From a bacterium (GTDB lineage Bacteria > Thermotogota > Thermotogae > Mesoaciditogales > Mesoaciditogaceae), in the NCBI GenBank assembly GCA_021800445.1, contig JAJYYZ010000011.1, forward strand, positions 1 through 46,287: a stretch of DNA of 46,287 bases. The letters run 5' to 3'. The translations under genes were made by a program, and so were the position numbers. Numbering within the stretch: the first letter of the stretch is position 1; each line of letters begins with the position of its first letter. The notes beneath the pieces were generated by a model, which saw only the letters and a program-made list of their open reading frames with translations, was not told the origin of the DNA and ran no database searches. Positions 1-8,488 of the stretch are shown here, piece after piece.

Positions 1-44
1 AAAAGCAAAAAAGCGGTATGATAAGATTGGATACGTCAAAAATA

Positions 45-126
45 ATTGATGAAAGTGCGCAAAATTGACCGATGAAAATGCGCAAAAAAATTCGGCGTTT
101 TTAATCAAAAATTTTCGATGTTGACA
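45..126. mobile_element. IS21-like element end (remnant)
   Basis: The stretch ends in TGTTGACA at about 119-126 and carries two near-identical direct repeats just inside it (GATGAAAGTGCGCAAAA, then GATGAAAATGCGCAAAA, around 48-87). A TGT/ACA terminus with short internal repeats, spaced by roughly 23 bp here, is typical of IS21-family ends. The outer end points right, so the element body would lie to the left, outside the window. No istA or istB reading frame is visible. A second, shorter copy of the outer 40 bases lies at 763-803. The family assignment rests on end structure only. Confidence 0.4.
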
Positions 127-273
127 GTTACTCGTGTAGAATAATAATTGAAGAGTTTTGAAACTCAAATCAGATTCTGTGTAGAAAGATAGTTCGCCAC
201 TTAAGCTTTTGAGTTTGTCAACAAAATTTAGTTTCCTCCACAAACATGATTTAGAGTAATGACCTCAAAAGGA

Positions 274-602
274 AAGATGAAGTTATTCAACTCTTCTCTG
301 AGAAGATGGTCTGAGGATAAGGCTAAATCCTTTGTCATGAAGTTAGAATCTTCAATAGGACTTACCGATTCTTAGGAGATATTCAAAGATTCCCCACTAA
401 AGAACAATTTGTCTCATTCATAGGTCTTGATCCGGTCATACAACAAAGTGGAAAGAGACTTCACTTTGGAGGAATATTCAAGAAAGGAAATCCATTCCTC
501 AGAAAGGTCTTTTACAACTTTGCAGTCAAGGTCTTAAGGATAATCCCAAAGTATAGAAACAAGTATAACCAAATGAAACAAAGAGGAAAACATCCTTTTT
601 AG
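274..602 (+). pseudogene. IS110-family transposase fragment (Transposase_20 region)
   Basis: Translation from 369 to the TAG at 600-602 gives a 77-residue stretch containing LGDIQRFPTKEQFVSFIGLD, then QQSGKR, then KKGNPFLRKVFYN. This is the conserved C-terminal block of IS110-type transposases. In another frame, 274-370 reads a segment ending in KAKSFVMKLESSIGLTDS, which resembles the region normally found further upstream in the same family. The coil and hairpin-binding segment that should lie between them is missing, so the gene has an internal deletion plus a frame change and no start. It is a dead fragment. It abuts the IS256 transposase remnant on the other strand. Confidence 0.7.
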
Positions 603-692
603 AGATTCTTCAATGCCTGCGATATCTTTAATGTTGTTTTCTTTGATAAATCTTTTGATCTCATCTTTAGCCATTAATTTTTTCTTTTCCAT
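603..692 (-). pseudogene. IS256-family transposase N-terminal remnant
   Basis: On the minus strand an ATG at 692 is preceded by AAGGAGGAAAAT, a strong ribosome binding site. It opens a reading frame beginning MEKKKLMAKDEIKRFIKENN, followed by IKDIAGIEES. That matches the style of IS256 (mutator-type) transposase N-termini. Only about 30 codons remain before the frame runs into the IS110 fragment at 602. The terminal inverted repeat at 715-759 supports the family call. Confidence 0.5.
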
Positions 693-714
693 ATTTTCCT
701 CCTTGAGTTATTTG

Positions 715-759
715 TATTTTACTCAAAATGGAGGTTTACACAAATTAGTTTATACTCTC
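715..759 (-). repeat. IS256-type terminal repeat, copy 1
   Basis: Read on the minus strand, this 45-base end begins GAGAGTATAAACTAATTTG and contains the TTTGTGTAAACC core typical of IS256-family termini. The transposase start lies just inside it. An inverted copy with only two mismatches is at 14635-14679. The outer side is the right side, so the element body lies toward lower coordinates. It interrupts an IS21-like end that resumes at about 763. Confidence 0.7.
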
Positions 760-762
760 ATA

Positions 763-803
763 AAAATTCGGCGTTTTTGATCAAAAATTTTCGGTATTGA
801 CAT
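763..803. repeat. IS21-like end, truncated copy 2
   Basis: This is a direct repeat of 86-126 with a few substitutions. It shares AAATTCGGCGTTTTT, TCAAAAATTTTCG and the terminal TTGACA. The inner side is cut off by the IS256 end at about 760, showing that the IS256 element inserted into, or recombined with, an older IS21-like copy. Confidence 0.45.
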
Positions 804-814
804 GAAACTGCTTT

Positions 815-858
815 AAAAAAGAATTCTCTCACTTCTATAAGTGGTGGGAGCATGTCAC
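815..858. mobile_element. IS200/IS605-like right-end hairpin, copy 1
   Basis: The sequence CTCACTTCTATAAGTGGTG, then GGAGCATGTCAC, forms an imperfect hairpin of the kind found at the right end of IS200/IS605 elements. A nearly identical copy lies at 25628-25674. No TnpA or TnpB frame is present beside either copy, so these are isolated ends or tiny non-autonomous elements. This copy stops a few bases before the stop codon of the GH31 gene and could incidentally act in transcript end formation. Confidence 0.5.
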
Positions 859-863
859 CTCTC

Positions 864-3188
864 TCAAAGTTTTATGGTAATTGAAGAAATGGTTTCTTTA
901 GGTATTACTCTAATACCACTTTTTTCATAGTTGTATGAAGCATTATCAATAAATTTTATTTTCTCAATGCCTCTCAAGAGCACGTTCCATCGTTTCATTG
1001 TTTTTTGTACTATATTGATTTTAATCGTATCATCATCACGTAATGCGATAAGTTCTATTTCTATTTGACCAGATAAATTTTGAACTGTGGCATTTGTTTG
1101 GACGCCATTTTCTAATTCGAAGATTTGAAATGTAACATTATTTGAGTAATCATAATCTGGTTTCATATCTATATTACCTGTTGCAATTATGCTATTTGGA
1201 CGCACCATAAGAGGTAAACTCATATAATTATGTTTTTCTTTTCTCCATTTTTCTCCCTCTGCCACCTCTCCTGTAAGAAAATTAGTCCAATTACCTTTTG
1301 GCAGGTAATAAGTTACAATACCTTCTTCATTGAAAATTGGGGCCACCAATAAAGAACTTCCTAACATGTATTGTTTATCAAGGTAATAACAAGTTGGATC
1401 GTTCGTAAATTCCATAACCATTGGTCTCATCACAGGGATCCCTTCATTCATGGCTTTAACTGCCACATTGAAAAGGTATGGCATAAGCTTATATTTCAAT
1501 TTTGTAAAAAAGCGCAAGACATCTACAGCCTCTTCGTCGTATAACCATGGTACTTTATATACGTTATCTCCATGTAGACGGCTGTGAGAAGAAAGTAAAC
1601 CGAAGGCTGTCCATCTTTTGTACAAATCAGGTGTTGGTGTACCTTCAAAACCGCCTATATCGTGACTCCAAAAGCCAAAGCCTGATAAACTTAATGATAA
1701 TCCACCCCGTAAGCTTTCTGCCATTGATTCATAAGTCGCACTGTTGTCTCCACCCCAATGCACGGGAAACTGCTGATTTCCTACCGTAGCTGATCGTGCA
1801 AATAGAACAGCATTTTCTTTACCTTTCTTTTCATAGAGAACGCTGTATACAACTTTGTTGTAGAGAAATGTATAATAATTGTGCATTTTCTGTGGGTCAG
1901 ATTTATCATAATATATTACGTCCGTAGGGATATCCTCGCCAAAATCTGTTTTGAAAAAGTCTACTCCCATGTCTACAAGCTTTCTTAATTTACCGGCGTA
2001 CCATTCACACGCTTGGGGATTCGTAAAATCAACTACGCTCATTCCTGCCTGCCATGAATCACATTGCCAAATATCTCCATTAGATTTTTTCAATAAATAT
2101 CCTTGCTTTGAGGCTTCGTCAAATAATTTCGATTTTTGCGCTATATAAGGATTAATCCACACACTTATCTTTATCCCTTTATCCTCGATCTTTTTCAACA
2201 CGTTTTGTGGATCAGGAAATCTTCGGATATCCCATTCAAAATCACACCATTGAAATTCTTTCATCCAAAAAGTATCAAAATGGAAGCTACTAATAGGTAT
2301 ATCACGCTCTAACATACCATTTATAAGATTCATAATAGTTTTTTCATCGTAATTCGTGGTAAAAGAGGTTGATAACCACAAACCAAATGACCAAGCTGGC
2401 GGTAATGCTGGTTTGCCAGTTAAGGATGTATAATTATTTAACACATCTTTCATTGTAGGACCGTTAATTATGTAATATTCTAAATATTCTCCAGAAACAC
2501 TGAATTGTACTTTAGACACGTTTTCAGATGCTATCTCAAAAGAAACTTTACCAGGATCGTTAACAAGAATTCCATAACCTCTATTTGTTATGTAAAATGG
2601 TATGTTTTTATATGCTTGTTCACTACTTGTTCCACCATCGTCATTCCATATATCTACTATTTGACCATTTTTTACAAAAGGAGTAAATCTTTCTCCTAAG
2701 CCATAAACATATTCATCCACATCCAGATCTAATTGTTCTCTCATGTATGTGTTATCATCTTCAGCTATAATATAAGCCATACTTTTAAATCCACTTCCAG
2801 TGATTTTCTTGTCGTCGGTATAGAAATTAACTGACCAATCGCCTTTTTTCTTGATTTTTACACTTAATTTTCCGCTTTTCAAAATAAATTCGTCTTCGTT
2901 TTCATTTATTTCAAACTTTAAGTTACTTTGTTCATTTATAAAAAAATTTGGTCTCTCTTTAACAGTTCCTTTGAAGTGATACAATTGAACACGAATTATA
3001 TTTTCCATTGGTGACGAAAATTTCACGGATAACAGAGGAGTATCTACAACATCTCTTTTGTTATGAATATGAATGGGCGTTGCATAAGCAATTATGGAAT
3101 CATCATTGATTTCAATATCATTTACCTCGGTAATACCATAAATGTTTATGCCTTTTTTAATTGACCAGAATCCATCAGTGAATTTCAT
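864..3188 (-). CDS. yicI: GH31 alpha-xylosidase, YicI type
   Basis: This 774-residue glycoside hydrolase of family 31 is the usual size of the YicI alpha-xylosidases. These retaining exo-enzymes release alpha-linked xylose, for example from isoprimeverose or xyloglucan fragments. The order is an N-terminal beta-sandwich (about 1-250), the (beta/alpha)8 barrel (about 265-600) and C-terminal beta domains. The nucleophile is D415 in FFKTDFGED and the acid/base is D481 in HWGGDNSATYESM. The segments MAESLRGGLSLSLSGFGFWS and LLSSHSRLHGDN are close to E. coli YicI. No signal peptide is visible, so it should act in the cytoplasm on imported oligosaccharides. AGGAG precedes the start. The gene follows the GH4 gene by 19 bases on the same strand and is probably cotranscribed. 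Exact substrate is inferred. Confidence 0.93.
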   Translation of the reverse strand: MKFTDGFWSIKKGINIYGITEVNDIEINDDSIIAYATPIHIHNKRDVVDTPLLSVKFSSPMENIIRVQLYHFKGTVKERPNFFINEQSNLKFEINENEDEFILKSGKLSVKIKKKGDWSVNFYTDDKKITGSGFKSMAYIIAEDDNTYMREQLDLDVDEYVYGLGERFTPFVKNGQIVDIWNDDGGTSSEQAYKNIPFYITNRGYGILVNDPGKVSFEIASENVSKVQFSVSGEYLEYYIINGPTMKDVLNNYTSLTGKPALPPAWSFGLWLSTSFTTNYDEKTIMNLINGMLERDIPISSFHFDTFWMKEFQWCDFEWDIRRFPDPQNVLKKIEDKGIKISVWINPYIAQKSKLFDEASKQGYLLKKSNGDIWQCDSWQAGMSVVDFTNPQACEWYAGKLRKLVDMGVDFFKTDFGEDIPTDVIYYDKSDPQKMHNYYTFLYNKVVYSVLYEKKGKENAVLFARSATVGNQQFPVHWGGDNSATYESMAESLRGGLSLSLSGFGFWSHDIGGFEGTPTPDLYKRWTAFGLLSSHSRLHGDNVYKVPWLYDEEAVDVLRFFTKLKYKLMPYLFNVAVKAMNEGIPVMRPMVMEFTNDPTCYYLDKQYMLGSSLLVAPIFNEEGIVTYYLPKGNWTNFLTGEVAEGEKWRKEKHNYMSLPLMVRPNSIIATGNIDMKPDYDYSNNVTFQIFELENGVQTNATVQNLSGQIEIELIALRDDDTIKINIVQKTMKRWNVLLRGIEKIKFIDNASYNYEKSGIRVIPKETISSITIKL

Positions 3189-3207
3189 AAAAATTACTCC
3201 TTTTTCC

Positions 3208-4587
3208 TTAAGAAAGATAATTCAAGTAAGATGCATTTGCATTTATCAATTCTTTAGTCATATTGTTGATTTCATCCATTGATAATACAGAAGAAGCCAG
3301 TGGATCTAGCAACATGGCATAATATACATATTCCTTTTTTCCTGTGAGTGCCGCTCTAACAGCAAGCCGCTGAGTGCTTATTTGAGAAATATTCAAAGTC
3401 GCCAATTGCGACGGTAACTCACCTACATAAGTTGGATGAATTCCATTCCTATCTGCTATGCAAGGTATCTCAACCTCACAATCGTAAGGAAGATTTGTTA
3501 TCATGCTATGGTTAGGAACTATCCCGTAAAACTCCACATCTTTTTTTTCTTCTATAGCATTTATTATTTGCATGGCGTATTCGTGGGGTTTATTTTCTTC
3601 TGGAGTGTTAATTTGATCATTTTTGACCGGTGTCGACATCTTTTTACCAAAATATTCTGCCTTCATTTGCTCATCTTTATCTTTCATACTTTCGTCACCT
3701 TCGAGATAATATTTTTTGTATGTTTGATATATTTTTTCATTTAACTCAAGTCGGTTGATAGTTTCTCTTATAGGTATTTTTAATTTCTTTATCAGCTTTT
3801 GATCTTTTATGAAATATGAGACGTATTCTGCGTTATGTTCAGAAGATTCTGTTACAAAATAGGAAAATCTTCTCAAGATCTCAAATCTTACAGGATCGTT
3901 CTCCCATACATTTTCATCTTCCATAGTTTTGAGCAACAATGGATATAGATCTTTTCCGTTTTTTTCTAATTTGAGTACCCAAGCCATATGATTTATTCCA
4001 GCCACTTCGTAATCTATATCATTCAATGGTGTCTTAATATATGCAGATATTAGTTCAAGAGTAGCGGGAATAGAATGACAAAGCCCTATGTTTTTGATTT
4101 CAGAAACGGAATTTATGTACCACATGCACATTGACATGGGATTTGTAAAATTTAGCAATAAAGCATTCGGACATTCTTTTTCCATAGTGTTTATTAATTC
4201 TTTAAAAAAAGGAACTGTTCTTAGAAATCTCATTATTCCACCTATACCGTGTGTATCTGCAATAGTTTGTTTGAGACCGTATTTCTCTGGAATGTCAAAG
4301 TCTGTATATACCGCCTTCTTACCTCCTATCTGAACAGTATTTATAACATAAGTAGCATCTTTTAAAGCTGGCGTTAATTCTTTATATGCTTCTATTTCTG
4401 ATTTTGAACCCTTCTCCTTTTTTATCATTTGTGCCATTTTAGTGGCTACCTGCAATTTTTCATTATCTATATCTACAAGCCTTATCGTAAAAGTATCTTT
4501 CAATTCAGGGTAATACGAAAACAAATCGTTCAATAATCTTTTTGTGAAAACTATACTTCCTGCACCTATAAAAACCAATTTTTTCAT
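3208..4587 (-). CDS. melA: GH4 alpha-galactosidase-like glycosidase (MelA type)
   Basis: This 459-residue family-4 glycosidase is NAD- and divalent-metal-dependent and uses an oxidation-elimination mechanism. The Rossmann motif FIGAGS is at residues 6-11 and the metal/substrate loop TNPMSM around 148-153. The signature CHSI is at 170-173 and INHMAW at 198-203. CHS-type signatures are associated with alpha-galactosidases such as MelA, whereas phospho-glycosidases carry CN-type and alpha-glucosidases CHG-type signatures. Non-phosphorylated alpha-galactosides are therefore the likely substrates, but family 4 is versatile and the specificity is inferred. There is no signal peptide. A GGAG ribosome site lies about ten bases before the ATG. 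The gene heads a two-gene unit with the GH31 alpha-xylosidase, 152 bases downstream of the DeoR regulator. Confidence 0.85.
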   Translation of the reverse strand: MKKLVFIGAGSIVFTKRLLNDLFSYYPELKDTFTIRLVDIDNEKLQVATKMAQMIKKEKGSKSEIEAYKELTPALKDATYVINTVQIGGKKAVYTDFDIPEKYGLKQTIADTHGIGGIMRFLRTVPFFKELINTMEKECPNALLLNFTNPMSMCMWYINSVSEIKNIGLCHSIPATLELISAYIKTPLNDIDYEVAGINHMAWVLKLEKNGKDLYPLLLKTMEDENVWENDPVRFEILRRFSYFVTESSEHNAEYVSYFIKDQKLIKKLKIPIRETINRLELNEKIYQTYKKYYLEGDESMKDKDEQMKAEYFGKKMSTPVKNDQINTPEENKPHEYAMQIINAIEEKKDVEFYGIVPNHSMITNLPYDCEVEIPCIADRNGIHPTYVGELPSQLATLNISQISTQRLAVRAALTGKKEYVYYAMLLDPLASSVLSMDEINNMTKELINANASYLNYLS

Positions 4588-4739
4588 TTTAGCATCACTC
4601 TCCTATGTAAAATATGAATTTAAATGGATATAATGGATACAATTCTTTGCTTTTTCTCGATAGTCTTGACATTTATGCAGTGTTAATTTGCAAATCCTTG
4701 AAGACTTCATATTTAACTGCTTTTTAATCGTCACTTGAA

Positions 4740-5504
4740 TCAGATAAGTTCTATCTTTTTATTTAAACCTTTAAATGTTTTATCAAGATTTTCGGAAATA
4801 AAATCTGTTATGATTCCATCTATTTCATTTATTTCTAATGTTCTTGCAGATTTTATAATTCCAAATTTCGTATGATCTGCTATAACATAAGTTTTACGGC
4901 TATGAGAATGTACTTCCTTGGCTATCTCTGCCTCTTCCATATTAGAAAAGGTTATTCCTCCTTTTATTGAAATTCCATTTACCCCGACAAAAAATTTATC
5001 TATGTTGAAATTTCTAATGGTTCTGAGAGCTATTTCGCCGATGCATTCATAAGTACCTTTTCGTGGCATACCCCCTGTTAAGATAAGTCTAAAATTTTTT
5101 GTGCTTTCAATGATAAGAGTAGATATATTCACAGAATTGGTAAGTATTGTTAAATCCCTTAGTGAAGAATTTATTAGTTCGTATGCAAGCATGTAAGAAG
5201 TAGTACCACCACTTAAAGCGATAAAATCGTTGTCTTCAATGAGTTTCAAAGTTTTTCTAGCTATGATCTGTTTTTCTTCTTTCATAAAGTTGTAATTAAC
5301 TATAAAACTTCCCTCAGTATATGGTGTATTTACAATAGCTCCACTGTGAGTTCTTCTAATAAACTGTTTATTTGCAAGATATTCAAGATCTCTCCTTATC
5401 GTACTCCCTGAAGCATTAAATTTTTCTATCAGTTCATCTGTTGTAGCACTTGTTTTACTCTTTAAATATTCAAATATCTTCATTCTTCTTTCTTCAGATA
5501 ACAT
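4740..5504 (-). CDS. DeoR-family transcriptional regulator
   Basis: The protein has 254 residues, the usual DeoR size. It opens with a winged helix-turn-helix (residues about 3-57) containing the family signature STIRRDLEYL at 34-43. It is followed by a DeoRC sugar-phosphate sensor domain (about 75-235) with ALSGGTTSYM, LTGG and FFVGVNGI. DeoR proteins usually repress sugar operons and are released by a phosphorylated intermediate. AAGGAG lies ahead of the ATG. It sits directly downstream of the aldolase (10-base gap), so it is probably the local regulator of the kinase-isomerase-aldolase unit and perhaps of the two glycosidases. The effector is unknown. Confidence 0.9.
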   Translation of the reverse strand: MLSEERRMKIFEYLKSKTSATTDELIEKFNASGSTIRRDLEYLANKQFIRRTHSGAIVNTPYTEGSFIVNYNFMKEEKQIIARKTLKLIEDNDFIALSGGTTSYMLAYELINSSLRDLTILTNSVNISTLIIESTKNFRLILTGGMPRKGTYECIGEIALRTIRNFNIDKFFVGVNGISIKGGITFSNMEEAEIAKEVHSHSRKTYVIADHTKFGIIKSARTLEINEIDGIITDFISENLDKTFKGLNKKIELI

Positions 5505-5514
5505 TTTCTTCTCC

Positions 5515-6450
5515 TTAAATGATTTCTATGTTTTCAATGCCGTTAAAGTATGGAACATTAAAGAATGGAACTGCTTTCTTTGAAGAATGTTTTATCAAAT
5601 TTAAATTGTAAACGCCTGTATTCTTCAAATGTAAATCCATTCGCTCTGGATCTTCAACACTTGACACAACTTTTTTCCATATGACCCTTCCTGCCAGGAA
5701 ACCAGAAGCACCAAGTTGACAATTCAAATCCAAAATTTCTGCAAATTTTTCGGCATCCATACCTTCACTTAAGACTACCCATGGCTTACCTTTTGTCGCT
5801 TTGTAAATATCTTCACGGCTTAGATTTGAGTCAGCATCTGTCACTATTGGTTCTACTTTGAATAAATCTATCCCATACTTTTCATCGCTAAAGATCTCCA
5901 AAACTTTCAAGATGGCGTCTGATCTTTCTCCGGTTACGTTATAAGTTAGAATCTCAAGAATATACAGAATATCTTTTCTTTCGCACTTCCTTCCCAGTTC
6001 TTCTACAAGTTCCATCTGATGTGATTTTGTACTTTCAGAGGAGTTTTCAGACCAATACACAAGCAGTTTGATTGCATCCAATCCTGTATTTTTTGCCAGA
6101 TCGGCAATACCATCGTGGTACAACGAACTCAGTCTATCGCCAGGACAGGAAGGATCTGTCACATAGCCACTTTTCTCAGCAGACAAAATTATTCCAGAAT
6201 TTCTCGAAACGTATCTGAGATTTTGTGGAAATCCATATTCTCCATCTACAAGAACGGCGGTAACTTTATCAGACAAATTTTTCAATATAGACCTTTTTAT
6301 TCTCACGAGATCTTCCGGGTTAACATTCCTTTTTACATCTTTGACCATTTTTTCGACAGAATTTCTTTGATCAAGCGCTAACATGTGAAATTGTCCTAAC
6401 TCACTAGAAATTCTTACAAAACCTCTATATTTCCCAGATGTGATTTTCAT
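5515..6450 (-). CDS. Class I aldolase, LacD/YihT family
   Basis: This 311-residue TIM-barrel aldolase belongs to the family of tagatose-1,6-bisphosphate aldolase (LacD) and sulfofructose-1-phosphate aldolase (YihT). The N-terminal part HMLALDQRNSVEKM is typical. K198 in DLFKVEP is placed where the Schiff-base lysine of LacD sits, and the C-terminal GASGFLAGRVIWK phosphate-binding stretch is intact. It would cleave a ketose phosphate into two C3 units. The neighbours are a BadF-type kinase and a SIS isomerase upstream and a DeoR regulator downstream, with almost no gaps. No separate tagatose-6-phosphate kinase is encoded here, so the true substrate could be tagatose bisphosphate made by a remote kinase or a different phosphorylated ketose. 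Confidence 0.8.
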   Translation of the reverse strand: MKITSGKYRGFVRISSELGQFHMLALDQRNSVEKMVKDVKRNVNPEDLVRIKRSILKNLSDKVTAVLVDGEYGFPQNLRYVSRNSGIILSAEKSGYVTDPSCPGDRLSSLYHDGIADLAKNTGLDAIKLLVYWSENSSESTKSHQMELVEELGRKCERKDILYILEILTYNVTGERSDAILKVLEIFSDEKYGIDLFKVEPIVTDADSNLSREDIYKATKGKPWVVLSEGMDAEKFAEILDLNCQLGASGFLAGRVIWKKVVSSVEDPERMDLHLKNTGVYNLNLIKHSSKKAVPFFNVPYFNGIENIEII

Positions 6451-6451
6451 C

Positions 6452-7417
6452 TTAAGTCAACAACTCCTTTGTATTTTTATGCAAACCTTCATAAAAAACT
6501 AGCCATTCGTCAGAATCCAAAATATTTTTTGCCGCCATTAATAGAGATCCAATATACGGTGAAAATTCAGGTTTGACGGTTTTGACTCTTGGAATACTTT
6601 GTATTGAAGATATAAATTCATCTTTGAAATATTTACAATTAAAAAGTCCTCCGGCATATGCCACAGGAATAGGTTCAAAGTCAAGTTTGTTTACAAGGGT
6701 TTTAACACTCCTTGTTAACTCTTGAATGGAGATAGATAATACTTCTAATGCTTCATTAACATCATCTTCGGCAGCTTTACAGGCGATTTTAGAAAAATTG
6801 GCAATGTAAGTTCTCGCATTTGTGATCTTGCATCTTATTAAAATTTCTCTTAAATCTGATACGTTGGCAAAATCTTTAACCATATTCGAAAGAACACTTT
6901 TTTCCCTTCGCCCATCATATTCTTCAAAAGCTCTTTGAAGTATCGTACGACCAATGAAGTATCCGCTTCCAAGATCTCCAACATATTCTCCCCAACCGTC
7001 TACCCTAAACACTCTGTCATTTTTGTCTTTTGCCATTGCCATTGCTCCTGTGCCAGCAAGCAATATCATTCCAGCAGATGTCGGATGAGCACCTTCGAGT
7101 GCTACCCTAACGTCATTAACTACCATACTTCTTGGCAATATACTTTTTACAATTGTCTCGATTCCTCTCTCGACACTAGGAACATCTCCGAAGGTAGACA
7201 TTCCAAAACACGCAAAACAAACATCATCAATGTCTATATTAGCCTCAGACAAAGATTCACTTAAGGCGTTTTTCAGTTTCCCTTCTACTTCTTCAAGAGG
7301 AACATTCAAAATATCAACTGAATCTGTTTTTGACAAACCTACTATCTCACCTAATCCATTTGCTATTGCAACAACCGTTTTAGTTCCTCCGCCATCTACG
7401 CCGAGCAGATATTTCAT
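6452..7417 (-). CDS. BadF/BadG-type sugar kinase (N-acetylglucosamine kinase-like)
   Basis: This 321-residue ASKHA-fold kinase has a phosphate-1 motif DGGGTKT at residues 8-14, the catalytic-site VVND at 99-102, an adenosine-side motif AGTGAMA at 121-127 and the hallmark GWGEYVGDLGSG at 141-152. These features fit the N-acetylglucosamine/glucosamine kinase branch of the BadF/BadG/BcrA family. It would phosphorylate a hexose or hexosamine at O6 with ATP. The ATG follows immediately after the stop of the upstream isomerase gene (TGAATG), which implies translational coupling. Sugar identity cannot be told from sequence. The genomic pairing with an AgaS-like isomerase favours an amino sugar. Confidence 0.82.
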   Translation of the reverse strand: MKYLLGVDGGGTKTVVAIANGLGEIVGLSKTDSVDILNVPLEEVEGKLKNALSESLSEANIDIDDVCFACFGMSTFGDVPSVERGIETIVKSILPRSMVVNDVRVALEGAHPTSAGMILLAGTGAMAMAKDKNDRVFRVDGWGEYVGDLGSGYFIGRTILQRAFEEYDGRREKSVLSNMVKDFANVSDLREILIRCKITNARTYIANFSKIACKAAEDDVNEALEVLSISIQELTRSVKTLVNKLDFEPIPVAYAGGLFNCKYFKDEFISSIQSIPRVKTVKPEFSPYIGSLLMAAKNILDSDEWLVFYEGLHKNTKELLT

Positions 7418-8446
7418 TCAGAATTTCACGACCTTCGTAAGATTTTTAGGTTCATCCGGTAATAATCCTTTTTTTAAAGATTTCCTTACACCTATAATCT
7501 GTAAAGGTATTACTCTGACAAACCAATCGCTAAAGTCATCAACAAGGACAACTAAATTACGTTCTGTGCCGAAACTTGTTTTTGATATACTGATCACGCT
7601 TCCGCCAAGTTGCTCTATTTCCTTTGCCATTTTCTCTTCCTGCGGTTTCGTGAAATCATTTGCCAGAATAATTGATAGTGTTTTATCGTCCACTTTGGAC
7701 TTTGGCCCATGCCGGTATTCTAACGTCTGATAAGCTTCTGCAGGAGCAAGCGATGTTTCCGATACCTTTATAACTCCTTCCATAGATGCTGCAAAGTATT
7801 CATCGTACCCGAGAAAAACAAAATGATCATAATTTTCCGGTTTTACTTTCTCAAATAAATTCTTAACATCCTCTAAGGTTTTCTTTGAAATTTTAGTGAC
7901 AAATTCCATGTAATTTTTGAGATTGCCTTGGTTGAAAATATTCCGTATGATTAAAGTTCCTAAAAACGCCATAGAAGTGAATGACTGCGTCATAACAACT
8001 GATTCCTCATTTATGAAGTCCAGAGTTGCAGAAGCGTCTGCGATATTGACCAATTCACTTTTTGAATCACACACAATGGCACCGGTTTTAACATTAAATT
8101 GTTTTTTAGCCTCTTTCAAGGCTAAAATAGTTTCTGAAGATTCTCCTGATCTTGATATACCAATCAATATCGCACTCTTTGGCAAAGTTCGAAGCCCAAA
8201 CGCTACCTCAGATCCACTGAAAAATTTAGAAATCACCTTTCCCCCGGATAAACGATTGAGATGAAAAGATAAACCCATTGCAAGGTAATAAGAAGAACCA
8301 CATCCAACAAAATCTATTTCGGACGCTCCTTTTTCGGCAGATTTCAAAAATGAAAGCAAATCATATGATCTACTATCATATTCTTTTGCAATTCTTTCGA
8401 ATTTCTCGGATTGTTCATCGATTTCCCTTTCTGTTTTTGTAAGCAA
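7418..8446 (-). CDS. SIS-domain sugar-phosphate isomerase/deaminase, AgaS-like
   Basis: The protein has two sugar isomerase (SIS) domains, resembling AgaS (galactosamine-6-phosphate deaminase/isomerase) and the isomerase half of GlmS. LTKTEREIDEQ at the start is typical of this group; the first SIS domain has VGCGSS near residue 47 and SRSGESSET near 98. A TTG start at 8446 is chosen because AAAGGAG lies eight bases upstream. The open frame extends to an ATG at 8488, but that codon has a poor ribosome site and the extra residues look non-homologous. It is the first gene of an isomerase-kinase-aldolase-deoR unit with no intergenic space. It would convert a hexosamine-6-phosphate to a ketose phosphate plus ammonia. 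GlcN or GalN specificity is unresolved. Confidence 0.8.
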   Translation of the reverse strand: MLTKTEREIDEQSEKFERIAKEYDSRSYDLLSFLKSAEKGASEIDFVGCGSSYYLAMGLSFHLNRLSGGKVISKFFSGSEVAFGLRTLPKSAILIGISRSGESSETILALKEAKKQFNVKTGAIVCDSKSELVNIADASATLDFINEESVVMTQSFTSMAFLGTLIIRNIFNQGNLKNYMEFVTKISKKTLEDVKNLFEKVKPENYDHFVFLGYDEYFAASMEGVIKVSETSLAPAEAYQTLEYRHGPKSKVDDKTLSIILANDFTKPQEEKMAKEIEQLGGSVISISKTSFGTERNLVVLVDDFSDWFVRVIPLQIIGVRKSLKKGLLPDEPKNLTKVVKF

Positions 8447-8488
8447 AATCATCACTCCTTTGATTTTTGGCATTTCACATTTTTCCAA

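Noticed and set aside
838-858. Hairpins at 838-858 and 25640-25665 as intrinsic terminators
   Set aside because: There is no T-run after the stem in either direction, and the near-identical flanks of the two copies point to a mobile-element end.
864-6450. A sulfoquinovose (sulfo-EMP) locus, because of GH31, a YihT-related aldolase and DeoR
   Set aside because: The GH31 protein has the full YicI alpha-xylosidase pattern rather than that of YihQ, and the YihS-type isomerase and YihV-type kinase are missing; kept only as a family comparison.
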